A DNA stretch of 37,227 bases from Pseudomonadota bacterium. Its GTDB lineage: Bacteria > Pseudomonadota > Gammaproteobacteria > Burkholderiales > Burkholderiaceae_C. Of this stretch, positions 30,861 to 37,227 are shown piece by piece; within the stretch, counting starts at the first letter, position 1; every line of letters begins with the position of its first letter. Made by a program: the position numbers and the translations under genes. Below the pieces are notes generated by a model that was not told the origin of the DNA, searched no databases, and saw only the letters and a program-made list of their open reading frames with translations. The stretch is taken from NCBI GenBank assembly GCA_021847345.1, contig JAJZTW010000038.1, positions 1 through 37,227 on the forward strand. Reading direction: 5' to 3'.

Positions 30861-31334
30861 TCAATGTCCCCCGGAAGCAGCCACGGCCAGGCCGACACGC
30901 TGCACGCCGGCACGCTTGAGGCGGTCGAGCAGTTTCATCACGTCGTCGTACTTGACGTTCTTGTCGGCGGCGATCATCACCGGCATGTCCGCCAGCGTGC
31001 CGCCTGCGTTCGCCGCGAGCTGGCCCACGGTCTGCGTCAGGGCCTCGGGCGTGACGTCCTGCGGCTGCAGGGCCGGGTCGCCGGGCTTGGCCTTCGGGTC
31101 GAGCAGGCGCAGCTGCAGGGTCTTGTCGGCGCGCAGGTCGACTTCCACCACGGTGTCGGGGGCTCTCGACGCCGAGCCCACGGTCGGCAGCTTGACCAGG
31201 CTGGGGGTGATCAGCGGCGCCGTGACCATGAAAATGATCAACAGCACCAGCATGACGTCGATGTAGGGCACGACGTTGATCTCGGCCAGCGCGCGCCGGC
31301 GCGAGCCGCCCGAGCGATGCTGGATGGCGCCCAC
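30861..31334 (-). CDS. tolR: Tol-Pal motor protein TolR
   Basis: The ExbD/TolR-type stator subunit, 157 residues. The single membrane helix has the essential aspartate: INVVPYIDVMLVLLIIFMVT, with D at about 26. A periplasmic domain follows from about 45 to the end, with NVKYDDVMKLLDRLKRAGVQRVGLA typical of TolR/ExbD. A 20-residue stretch rich in D, K and P (LLDPKAKPGDPALQ) is inserted in the middle. It starts one base after the tolQ stop region (stop 31336, start 31334), so the two are tightly linked. ybgC and tolA neighbours identify it as TolR and not ExbD. Confidence 0.95.
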   Translation of the reverse strand: MGAIQHRSGGSRRRALAEINVVPYIDVMLVLLIIFMVTAPLITPSLVKLPTVGSASRAPDTVVEVDLRADKTLQLRLLDPKAKPGDPALQPQDVTPEALTQTVGQLAANAGGTLADMPVMIAADKNVKYDDVMKLLDRLKRAGVQRVGLAVAASGGH

Positions 31335-31335
31335 G

Positions 31336-32073
31336 TCAGCGGCTCCCGGCGTCGGCGGGGAAGCGCGACGCTCCCGGCGCCGGGCTGTTGCCCGTGGCCG
31401 GATGCGGCGCCACCTGGCGCTGCAGGATGTTGGAGAACTCCTCCATGAACGACTCGAAGCGAATCGAAAGGCGGTCGATGTCGCGGGCGAAGAAGTTGTA
31501 GGCGATGACCGCGGGAATCGCCGCGAACAGGCCGATCGCCGTGGCCACCAGCGCTTCGGCGATGCCCGGTGCCACGGTGGCCAGGGTCACCTGCTGCAGG
31601 TTCGACAGGCCGACGAAGGCATGCATGATGCCCCAGACGGTGCCGAACAGGCCGACGTACGGCGACACCGACGCCACCGACGCGAGAAACGACAGGTTGG
31701 ACTCGATCACGTCCATCTCGCGTTGCTGCGCCGCGCGCATGGCGCGGCGGGCTCCGTCGACCAGCGTGGTGGGGTCGAGACGGCGCTCGCGCAGCTTGAG
31801 GAACTCGCGCATGCCCGATGCGAAGATGCGCTGCAGCGGGCTGCCCTGGCGCGCCGAGCCGATGGCCGCCTGGTACAGGTCGTTGAGGCTGGTGCCGGAC
31901 CAGAACTCCTGTTCGAAGTCGTCGGTCTTCAGGCGTGCGCGCTTGATCGAGAAGTATTTGCGAAAAATCACCGTCCAGCTGGCCAGCGAGACCGACAGCA
32001 GCAGCGCCAGCACCAGCTGCACGACCGTGCTGGCGCCCAGCACGAGGGAGACGATGGAGAAGTTCTGGTCCAT
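31336..32073 (-). CDS. tolQ: Tol-Pal motor protein TolQ
   Basis: The MotA/TolQ/ExbB stator subunit, 245 residues, three membrane helices: about 15-37 (VLGASTVVQLVLALLLSVSL), about 132-155 (FLASVASVSPYVGLFGTVWG) and about 173-200 (PGIAEALVATAIGLFAAIPA). The conserved proton-path segment VSPYVGLFGTVWGIMHAFVG and IAEALVATAIGLFAAIPAV are intact. The start ATG 32073 is preceded on the minus strand by purine-rich CTCTTGAGATCC, a weak ribosome site. It lies 144 bases after ybgC and abuts tolR. Confidence 0.95.
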   Translation of the reverse strand: MDQNFSIVSLVLGASTVVQLVLALLLSVSLASWTVIFRKYFSIKRARLKTDDFEQEFWSGTSLNDLYQAAIGSARQGSPLQRIFASGMREFLKLRERRLDPTTLVDGARRAMRAAQQREMDVIESNLSFLASVASVSPYVGLFGTVWGIMHAFVGLSNLQQVTLATVAPGIAEALVATAIGLFAAIPAVIAYNFFARDIDRLSIRFESFMEEFSNILQRQVAPHPATGNSPAPGASRFPADAGSR

Positions 32074-32217
32074 GCGGGGTCCGGGATCTCAAGAGGGGGC
32101 ATGCCGCGCAAGGGCCGCGGGGAGGCACGCGAGGGCTCGATGCGGGATGTTGCGCAGACGCTATTGTGCCTCGCCGCAGCGGCGCGAAGTGCGCCTGCGC
32201 GAACCTTTGCGTCGATT

Positions 32218-32655
32218 TCAGTCGAGGGCCTGCAGCAGCGCGTCGGGCAGGCGCCGCGGGCGCATGCTTCCCGCCTGCACGCAGGCCACGACCACGCGCG
32301 CCTCGACCAGCAACGCGGCGGACTCGTCATCGCGACGAACCCGTTGCACGAACTCCAGGCTCGCGCCGCGGCGCTGGCCGATGTCCACCCCCACCAGCAG
32401 GGCGTCGTCCAGGCGCGCCGGTCGCAGGTACCGGACCTCGGCCGTGCTGACGACGAACAGCAGCCCCTCGGTGTCGGCCAGGCGCTGCTGGTCGATTCCC
32501 AGCCCGCGCAGCCACTCGGTGCGGGCGCGTTCGCAGAATTTGAGGTAGTTGGCGTAGTACACCACGCCGCCGGCGTCGGTGTCTTCCCAGTACACGCGTA
32601 CCGGCAGCGCGAAGGGCTCGCGGGAAGGCGACTGTGGACGCGGCGTGTCGGACAT
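32218..32655 (-). CDS. ybgC: Tol-Pal-associated acyl-CoA thioesterase YbgC
   Basis: A cytoplasmic 4HBT-type hot-dog thioesterase, 145 residues. The active-site motif VYWEDTDAGGVVYYANYLKF covers residues 21-40, with the DTD acidic pair. The ARTEWLRGLGIDQQRL and VVSTAEVRYLRPARLDDALL segments are typical. YbgC commonly opens tol operons, although its link to Tol function is unclear. On the minus strand TACACT lies eight bases before ATG 32655, and no Shine-Dalgarno sequence is seen, so the message may be leaderless or nearly so. It diverges from the proVWX operon. Confidence 0.93.
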   Translation of the reverse strand: MSDTPRPQSPSREPFALPVRVYWEDTDAGGVVYYANYLKFCERARTEWLRGLGIDQQRLADTEGLLFVVSTAEVRYLRPARLDDALLVGVDIGQRRGASLEFVQRVRRDDESAALLVEARVVVACVQAGSMRPRRLPDALLQALD

Positions 32656-32734
32656 GGCTGGGAAGTGTAACCAGCCGCGGCGTCCGGCCCCGCATCAGCG
32701 GGGGACGTTGAAAATCTGCTAGGGTTTGAGCTGT

Positions 32735-32827
32735 GCAACGGCAGGGCGCCCGGCACCGGCACCACACTGTGGTGGCGGCCCCGCCCGACCGAGACATCAG
32801 GCCCCGAGGGGCCCGGGATGCCGTTGC
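32735..32827 (+). ncRNA. Candidate structured leader RNA element (unassigned)
   Basis: GCAACGGCA (32735-32743) pairs perfectly with TGCCGTTGC (32819-32827), closing 75 bases. Inside are a long hairpin (GGGCG 32744-32748 with CGCCC 32782-32786; CCG-G-CACCA 32756-32764 with TGGTG-G-CGG 32770-32778), an unpaired GACCGAGACATCA, and a second hairpin GGCCCC/GGGGCC (32800-32805, 32808-32813). The layout, one closing stem with two arms and a purine-rich joint, is what a regulatory RNA might show. Short pieces (CTAGGGTT before it, ACCGAG and GCCCGGGA inside) recall ykkC-type RNAs, but the order and the conserved ykkC core do not match, so I do not assign a class. GC-rich DNA forms stems easily; treat as a candidate. 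Confidence 0.3.
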
Positions 32828-33123
32828 CGTCTCGAGCCTTGCAAGCTCCGGGGTCGGGCCGGGCACGATGTGCCCGCAGTCCGGTGGACGTCCGCTGGCG
32901 TCCGACCCGCAAGGCTTTTCGCACCTCCGGCAGCGCGCATCAGGCGCGCGGTCCGGACGGTCGTCCCGGTCCCGTTCGCGCATACACCGCGCGCCCATGA
33001 CCGGGGCGGCGGACGCGTGCACAAGCACCGCGCCCGCGCTCAAGATCCGCGAGATCGTCGTCCACGAACGGCGTGACATCCGGCCGCCGCTGCCCCCGCG
33101 GCATTGCGGCGCGTCGCCACCAT

Positions 33124-33151
33124 GCGGATCCGGCCTTGCCGGCGGATCCGC
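33124..33151 (+). other. Nine-pair stem-loop 35 bases before proV
   Basis: GCGGATCCG (33124-33132) pairs perfectly with CGGATCCGC (33143-33151), with a ten-base GC-rich loop. It ends 25 bases before the GGAGG of proV and could modulate ribosome access or mark a processing site. Confidence 0.4.
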
Positions 33152-33186
33152 GACCGAGCGCATTCAGCGCGATCTGGAGGTCAAAC

Positions 33187-34494
33187 ATGGAGAGTGCCGA
33201 GCCGAATCCGAGGATCAGCATCCGCAATGTGAGCAAGATCTTCGGTCGACATCCCGGGCGCGCGCTGGAGCAGTTGCGCCAGGGGAGCGGCAAGCGCGAA
33301 GTGCAGGAGGACACCGGGGTCGTCGTCGGCGTGTACGACGTGTCCTTCGACATCATGCCCGGCGAGATCTTCGTCATCATGGGCCTGTCCGGCAGTGGCA
33401 AGTCGACGCTGTTGCGCCTGATCAACCGCCTGCACGACCCGACCAGCGGGAGCATCCTGATCGACGGCGAGGACGTCACCCGCATGGGCTCGCGGGCCCT
33501 GCGTTCGTTGCGCCGTCGCAAGTTCGGCATGGTGTTCCAGAGTTTCGCGCTGCTGCCGCACCGCACCGTGCTGGGCAACGTCGAGTTCGGCCTGGAGATC
33601 CAGGGCGTGCCGAAGGGGCAGCGTGTCGAGCGCGCGCGCCAGGTCATCGAGACCGTGGGCCTGGCCGGCTACGAGAACAAGTTCGCCTCCGAGCTCTCGG
33701 GGGGCATGCGCCAGCGCGTGGGCCTGGCGCGTGCGCTGGCCGCCGATCCCGAGATCCTGCTCATGGACGAGGCCTTCAGTGCGCTGGACCCGCTGATTCG
33801 CGGGCAGTTGCAGGACGACCTGCTGGAGATCCAGGAAAAACTCGGCAAGACCATCGTGTTCGTTTCTCACGACCTCGACGAGGCCATCAAGATCGGCACG
33901 CGAATCGCGATCGTGCGCGACGGCAGGCTGGTGCAGGTCGGCACCGCCCAGCAGATCCTCGCGCATCCGGCCGACGACTACGTCTCGGCCTTCGTCGAAG
34001 GCGCCGACCGCACCAAGGTGCTGAGCGCCGAGCAGATCATGCAGCCGCTGCGCGTGGCGGCCAACCCGAAGGATCCGCCGCGCATCCTGCTGCGCAAGAT
34101 GGAGCGCAGCGGCTTCGGAGGCCTGGTGGTGGTGGACAACGCGCGCCGCCTGCTCGGGTACCTGGACCTGGGCGACGTCAGCGCGCAACGCGACCGCGAC
34201 GTCGTCGATCGGTCCAGCTATCGCGCCTTGCCCAGCGCCACGGCCGACGCCAAGCTGGGTGACCTGATCCAGCGCATCCACGCCGAAGGTTCGCCGCTGG
34301 TGATCCTGGACGCGCGCGAACGCGTGGTCGGGGTGGTCGACAAGAGCACCGTGCTGGCGGCGCTGGCCCAGGCGGACAGCGCGGCGCCGCCGGATGCGCA
34401 GCTCGCGCCGGTTGCAGCGAGCCGTGCCGAGGCCGGTGCGCAGGCCGACGAGACGCACGCCGACGCATTGCTGAACGAGGAGAAGACGTCATGA
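33187..34494 (+). CDS. proV: Glycine betaine/proline ABC transporter ATPase with CBS domains (ProV/OpuAA type)
   Basis: The ATP-hydrolysing subunit of an osmoprotectant importer, 435 residues from ATG 33187, with GGAGG six bases upstream. The N-terminal insert ISIRNVSKIFGRHPGRALEQ up to GVVVGVYDVSFDI is typical of ProV/OpuAA. Walker A is GLSGSGKST (66-74), Q-loop MVFQSFALLPHRTV, signature LSGGMRQRVGLARAL (170-184), Walker B EILLMDEAFSALD and H-loop SHDLDEAIKIG. After about residue 278 follow two CBS motifs (IMQPLRVAA... and SYRALPSATADAKLGDLIQR...SPLVILDARERVVGVV), which in OpuA sense ionic strength or c-di-AMP. An alanine-rich tail (about 400-435) ends the protein. Its stop overlaps proW as ATGA. 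Confidence 0.93.
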   Translation: MESAEPNPRISIRNVSKIFGRHPGRALEQLRQGSGKREVQEDTGVVVGVYDVSFDIMPGEIFVIMGLSGSGKSTLLRLINRLHDPTSGSILIDGEDVTRMGSRALRSLRRRKFGMVFQSFALLPHRTVLGNVEFGLEIQGVPKGQRVERARQVIETVGLAGYENKFASELSGGMRQRVGLARALAADPEILLMDEAFSALDPLIRGQLQDDLLEIQEKLGKTIVFVSHDLDEAIKIGTRIAIVRDGRLVQVGTAQQILAHPADDYVSAFVEGADRTKVLSAEQIMQPLRVAANPKDPPRILLRKMERSGFGGLVVVDNARRLLGYLDLGDVSAQRDRDVVDRSSYRALPSATADAKLGDLIQRIHAEGSPLVILDARERVVGVVDKSTVLAALAQADSAAPPDAQLAPVAASRAEAGAQADETHADALLNEEKTS

Positions 34495-35351
34495 TGCTTG
34501 CCCGTCCGCTGCCGATCGGCCAGTGGGTCAGCGACGCGGTGAACCGCCTGACCGACCGCTATGCCTCCGCCTTCGATTCGATCACCACCGTCGTGCACCA
34601 CCTGATCGCCGGGCTGGATGCCGCGTTGAGCTTCGTGCCGCCGTGGCTGTTCATCGCCATCGTGGCCGTGCTGTCGCTGGCGGCGCTCGGCTGGCGCCGG
34701 CCGGGCGGCTGGGGCCTGGCGGTGTTCAGCGTGCTCGGGCTCGGCCTGGTCTGGAACCTGGGCTACTGGCGAGACCTCGACAAGACCCTGGCGCTGGTGC
34801 TGGCCGCCGAGGTGCTGGTGCTGCTGATCGGCGTGCCGCTGGGAATCCTGACCGCCAAGAGCCGCACCCTGGAACGACTGCTGCGGCCGGTGCTCGACGT
34901 GATGCAGACCATGCCCGCCTTCGTCTACCTGGTGCCGGCGGTGATCCTGTTCGGACTGGGCCTGGTGCCCGGCGTGCTGTCGACCACGATTTTCGCGCTG
35001 CCGCCCCTGATCCGCCTGACGGCGCTGGGCATCCGGCAGGTGCCGCGCGAACTCGTCGAGGCCACGCAGTCCTTCGGCGCCACCTGGTGGCAACTGCTGC
35101 TCAAGGTGCAGATTCCCAGCGCGCTGCCGTCGATCATGGCGGGAATCAATCAATCCATCATGCTGGGCCTGTCGATGGTGGTCATCTCCGCGATGATCGG
35201 CGCCGGCGGGCTGGGCAATGTGGTGCTGGAGGGCATCACGCAACTCGACGTCGGCAAGGGTTTCGTCGGCGGCCTGTGCGTGGTGATCCTGGCGATCATC
35301 CTCGACCGCGTGACCCAGTCCCTGGGTCGCCTCAACAAGGAGAAACGATGA
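34491..35351 (+). CDS. proW: Glycine betaine/proline ABC transporter permease (ProW type)
   Basis: The membrane subunit, 286 residues, with about seven hydrophobic helices. It starts at ATG 34491 (MMLARPLPIGQWVSDAVNRL) after GGAGAAG. The N-terminal amphipathic part (about 1-45) and FVPPWLFIAIVAVLSLAALG are typical of ProW/OpuAB. The binding-protein-dependent permease loop is present: RQVPRELVEATQSFGATWWQ, followed by LLLKVQIPSALPSIMAGINQ and MVVISAMIGAGGLGNVVLEG. It overlaps proV and proX by four bases each. The length is shorter than E. coli ProW, whose N-terminal extension is longer. Confidence 0.94.
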   Translation: MMLARPLPIGQWVSDAVNRLTDRYASAFDSITTVVHHLIAGLDAALSFVPPWLFIAIVAVLSLAALGWRRPGGWGLAVFSVLGLGLVWNLGYWRDLDKTLALVLAAEVLVLLIGVPLGILTAKSRTLERLLRPVLDVMQTMPAFVYLVPAVILFGLGLVPGVLSTTIFALPPLIRLTALGIRQVPRELVEATQSFGATWWQLLLKVQIPSALPSIMAGINQSIMLGLSMVVISAMIGAGGLGNVVLEGITQLDVGKGFVGGLCVVILAIILDRVTQSLGRLNKEKR

Positions 35352-36226
35352 TGCAACGACGAGATCTGCTGGCCTATGGCGCGGCGGCCGCGGCCAGCGC
35401 ATGGTTGCCGGTGCGCGCCGACGCGGCCGGCGACACGCTGCGCCTGACCTACGTCGAGTCCTGGCCGAGCAGCGACCTGACCACGAACATCGCCATGCGC
35501 ATCCTGGAGCGCGACATGCACCGCAAGGTCCGCCTGACCAGCACCGAGGCTGGCCCGATGTGGGCCGCGGTGGCCAGCGGGCGCGCCGACGCGACACTGA
35601 CCGCCTGGCTGCCGACCACGCACCACGTGTACTGGGAGCGCTACAAGAACAAGGTGGTCGACCTGGGGCCGGTGACCAGCGGCACCTGGCTGGGCCTGGC
35701 CGTGCCCAGCTACGTGCCGGTCGAAAGCCTCGACGAGCTGGAGAAGTACCACGCGAAGTTCGGCAACCGCATCGTCGGCATCGAGGCCGGCGCCGGACTG
35801 ATGATCAACACCCGCAAGGCGCTGGGCGCCTATGGCATGCACGACATGTCGCTGCTGACCAGTTCGACCGCCGCGATGCAGGCGCAGCTCAAGCGCGCGA
35901 TCGAGCGCAAGCAGTGGATCGTGGTCACGGCCTGGAAGCCCCTGGGCATCTGGGCGCGCTTCGACCTCAAGCCGCTGAAGGACCCGAAGGACGTGTACGG
36001 CACGGCCGGTCACATCGACGCGGTGATCAACCCGAGGCTGCAAAGGCGCGACCCGCAGGCGGCGCGCCTGCTCGGCGAATTGCGCGTGCCCATCGGCGAC
36101 ATCCAGGCGATGATGGTCGAACTGGACAAGCACAAGACGCTGGAGCAGGTCACCAGCGAGTGGATTTCCGCGCATCGCTCGCAGATCGACTCCTGGGTCA
36201 AGACGGCGCAGGCGGCGCACGCCTGA
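35348..36226 (+). CDS. proX: Glycine betaine/proline-type substrate-binding protein (ProX/OpuAC)
   Basis: The periplasmic binding protein, 292 residues from ATG 35348 with AAGGAG eight bases upstream. The N-terminus MMQRRDLLAYGAAAAASAWL has a twin-arginine-like RRDLLA and a cleavage region near ADA (about 25-27), so Tat export is possible. The OpuAC fold is seen in LRLTYVESWPSSDLTTNIA, EAGPMWAAVASGRADATLTAWLPTTH and VVDLGPVTSGTWLGLAVPSYV, with tryptophan residues suited to a betaine cage, and EAGAGLMINTRKALGAYG and VVTAWKPLGIWARFDLK. Substrate specificity within quaternary amines cannot be fixed by eye. It ends the three-gene operon; 161 bases then lead to ribE. Confidence 0.92.
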   Translation: MMQRRDLLAYGAAAAASAWLPVRADAAGDTLRLTYVESWPSSDLTTNIAMRILERDMHRKVRLTSTEAGPMWAAVASGRADATLTAWLPTTHHVYWERYKNKVVDLGPVTSGTWLGLAVPSYVPVESLDELEKYHAKFGNRIVGIEAGAGLMINTRKALGAYGMHDMSLLTSSTAAMQAQLKRAIERKQWIVVTAWKPLGIWARFDLKPLKDPKDVYGTAGHIDAVINPRLQRRDPQAARLLGELRVPIGDIQAMMVELDKHKTLEQVTSEWISAHRSQIDSWVKTAQAAHA

Positions 36227-36387
36227 TCGCGCCGCCCACGGCGCGTGCGGGACACCCGCCGGCAGGCTGGCTCGCGCAGGAGCCGGCGCGGCGTCCGCCG
36301 CGGGCAGGCCGATGCACGCGGGGTCCGCATGGGAAGCCGGGCTGGCTAACATGCCGCCACGTGCCATACCCCCTGGAGAGCTCCGCC

Positions 36388-37014
36388 ATGTTTACCGGAA
36401 TCATCACCGCGCTCGGGCGCATTCAATCCGTGCAGCCGCTGCCTGGCGACGGTGCGGGCCTGCGCGTGACCGTGACCACCCCCGCGGGCTGGCTGGAAAG
36501 CACCGAGCCAGGCGACAGCATCTGCGTCAGCGGCGCGTGCATGACCGTGGTGCAGATGGGGGCGGAGCACTTCGTGTTCGACATTTCCGCGGAAAGCCTG
36601 CGGCTCACCAGCGGGCTCGACCAGGTCGGCGCGCTGGTCAACCTGGAACAGTCGCTGACCCTGGCGACCAAGCTCGGCGGACACCTGGTGACCGGACATG
36701 TCGACGCCGTGGGCCAGGTACAGACCTTCGAGCCGGTGGGCGAGTCCTACCACCTGGTGGTGGGCGCGCCCTCGCAACTGGCGCGCTTTTTCGCCTACAA
36801 GGGTTCGGCGACCATCAACGGCGTGAGCCTGACGGTCAACCGCGTGGACGACGCCGCCGACGGCAGCGCGCGCATCCATATCAACCTGATCCCCCACACC
36901 CTGCAGCACACCAACCTGCACACCCTGCGCCAGGGCTGTCGCGTGAACCTGGAAATCGACCTGATCGCGCGCTACGTGCAGCGCATGCTGTCGTCCCCGC
37001 AAGCGCAGGACTGA
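36388..37014 (+). CDS. ribE: Riboflavin synthase alpha chain
   Basis: It converts two 6,7-dimethyl-8-ribityllumazine molecules to riboflavin. The 208-residue protein is two repeated lumazine-binding barrels: MFTGIITALGRIQSV to about 97, and LGGHLVTGHVDAVGQVQTFE onward. SICVSGACMTVV and ATINGVSLTVNRV are the matched substrate-binding strands of each barrel, and PHTLQHTNL is the C-terminal motif. The usual Cys-Leu-Thr is CMT here. The start ATG 36388 has GGAGAG nine bases upstream. No FMN riboswitch signature is visible in the 161-base gap before it, and no other rib gene is in the window. The symbol follows E. coli use (ribC in older naming). Confidence 0.95.
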   Translation: MFTGIITALGRIQSVQPLPGDGAGLRVTVTTPAGWLESTEPGDSICVSGACMTVVQMGAEHFVFDISAESLRLTSGLDQVGALVNLEQSLTLATKLGGHLVTGHVDAVGQVQTFEPVGESYHLVVGAPSQLARFFAYKGSATINGVSLTVNRVDDAADGSARIHINLIPHTLQHTNLHTLRQGCRVNLEIDLIARYVQRMLSSPQAQD

Positions 37015-37044
37015 CAACCGGCCAAGCCCGCGCAGCGTTGCGCG

Positions 37045-37074
37045 CATGCCGCGTCATGCCGCGTCATGCCGTGT
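37045..37074. repeat. Three tandem 10-bp units
   Basis: CATGCCGCGT occurs twice, then once as CATGCCGTGT, directly upstream of the tRNA-Asn promoter and after ribE. It may be a slippage tract. Confidence 0.7.
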
Positions 37075-37110
37075 CCCGCGGCGTCCGGCGCGCGCTTGCG
37101 TAGCGCCATC

Positions 37111-37140
37111 TTGCCGGGGGCGCAAAAAACGTTATATACT
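37111..37140 (+). promoter_or_regulatory. tRNA-Asn promoter
   Basis: TTGCCG (37111-37116), 18 bases, then TATACT (37135-37140). The -10 is close to consensus and sits in an AT-rich AAAAAACGTTATATACT stretch. It would start transcription about five bases before the tRNA. Confidence 0.7.
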
Positions 37141-37151
37141 GCAAGGCTTGT

Positions 37152-37227
37152 TCCCCGATAGCTCAGTCGGTAGAGCGACGGACTGTTAATCCGCAGGTCG
37201 CTGGTTCGAGCCCAGCTCGGGGAGCCA
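37152..37227 (+). tRNA. tRNA-Asn (GUU)
   Basis: A complete 76-base cloverleaf ending exactly at the window edge. Acceptor stem TCCCCGA/TCGGGGA, D-arm AGCTCAGTCGGTAGAGC, anticodon GTT at 37185-37187 within ACTGTTAATCC, T-loop GTTCGAGCC and encoded CCA. Asn codons are AAY, so this tRNA is also a t6A/ct6A substrate of TcdA. Confidence 0.97.

Larger units (their letters stand above)
32656..33186 (+). other. Long, structured intergenic region upstream of proV
   Basis: A 531-base stretch with no convincing protein gene. It begins with the presumed ybgC promoter. TTGAAA (32708-32713) and TGCTAGGGT (32717-32725) could be promoter parts for the plus strand, but the spacing is poor. Strong plus-strand stems follow: a closed element at 32735-32827, CGGGCAC/GTGCCCG at 32860-32876 and GCGGATCCG/CGGATCCGC at 33124-33151. 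A GGAGG ribosome site lies at 33177-33181. No T-run terminator is seen. Confidence 0.5.

Noticed and set aside
32717..32827. Guanidine-I/ykkC riboswitch upstream of proV
   Set aside because: CTAGGGTT, ACCGAG and GCCCGGGA occur in the right general order, but the conserved GGGAnAAAAGCCCGGGAGA core and ACACGG are absent, and CTAGGGTT lies outside the closing stem. The resemblance is too weak to call the class.
36227..36387. FMN riboswitch before ribE
   Set aside because: None of the conserved FMN-aptamer segments (such as AGGGCAGGGTGAAATTCCC-like pieces) is present.
1..37227. CRISPR array or prophage
   Set aside because: No regularly spaced repeats, cas genes, integrase, or phage structural genes were seen. 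The nearest thing to mobile DNA is the repeat-rich TA island.

Overview
The window is GC-rich chromosomal DNA with near-continuous coding capacity. Gene content points to a betaproteobacterium of the Burkholderiales type: Tol-Pal genes with ybgC/cpoB/queC, a dnaE-msbA-glycosyltransferase neighbourhood, TcdA, a proVWX-type transporter and GGDEF/EAL proteins. The taxonomic call is inference from content and base composition.

Layout: (1) 1-1333, end of an unidentified ORF and an MFS-like permease. (2) about 1500-5072, an accessory island of toxin-antitoxin and immunity genes: a complete VapBC pair, a complete FitAB-type VapBC pair, a second broken copy of each toxin, the N-terminus of a Fic protein, the C-terminus of a HigA-like antitoxin and an orphan WapI-like immunity protein. 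Two direct repeats (249 and 413 bp) run in the order A-B-B'-A'. (3) 5159-13673, two PAS/GGDEF/EAL signalling proteins flanking a flavin amine oxidase, then RsuA, a divergent SDR and a secreted six-cysteine protein. (4) 14008-19701 (minus), tRNA-Lys and an apparent operon tolB-pal-cpoB-queC-yedE-tcdA. (5) 19795-25874, two glycosyltransferases divergent from msbA, then ybdK and a CPA2 antiporter. (6) 26211-32655, dnaE convergent with ybgC-tolQ-tolR-tolA. (7) 32656-36226, a long structured leader and a glycine betaine/proline-type ABC operon with a CBS-domain ATPase. (8) 36388-37227, riboflavin synthase and tRNA-Asn.

How the parts fit: the Tol-Pal machine (TolQRA motor, TolB, Pal, CpoB) is encoded here but split into two blocks by about 10 kb that holds dnaE, msbA, ybdK and others. 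MsbA and the two glycosyltransferases fit lipid A/LPS core assembly. TcdA finishes the ct6A modification on ANN-decoding tRNAs, and both tRNAs in the window (Lys-UUU and Asn-GUU) are of that class. The most unusual stretches are the toxin-antitoxin graveyard at 1.5-5.1 kb and the 530-base structured region ahead of proV. I do not see a complete new defence or biosynthetic system; the candidates for undescribed biology are the orphan immunity gene in the island and the structured leader.
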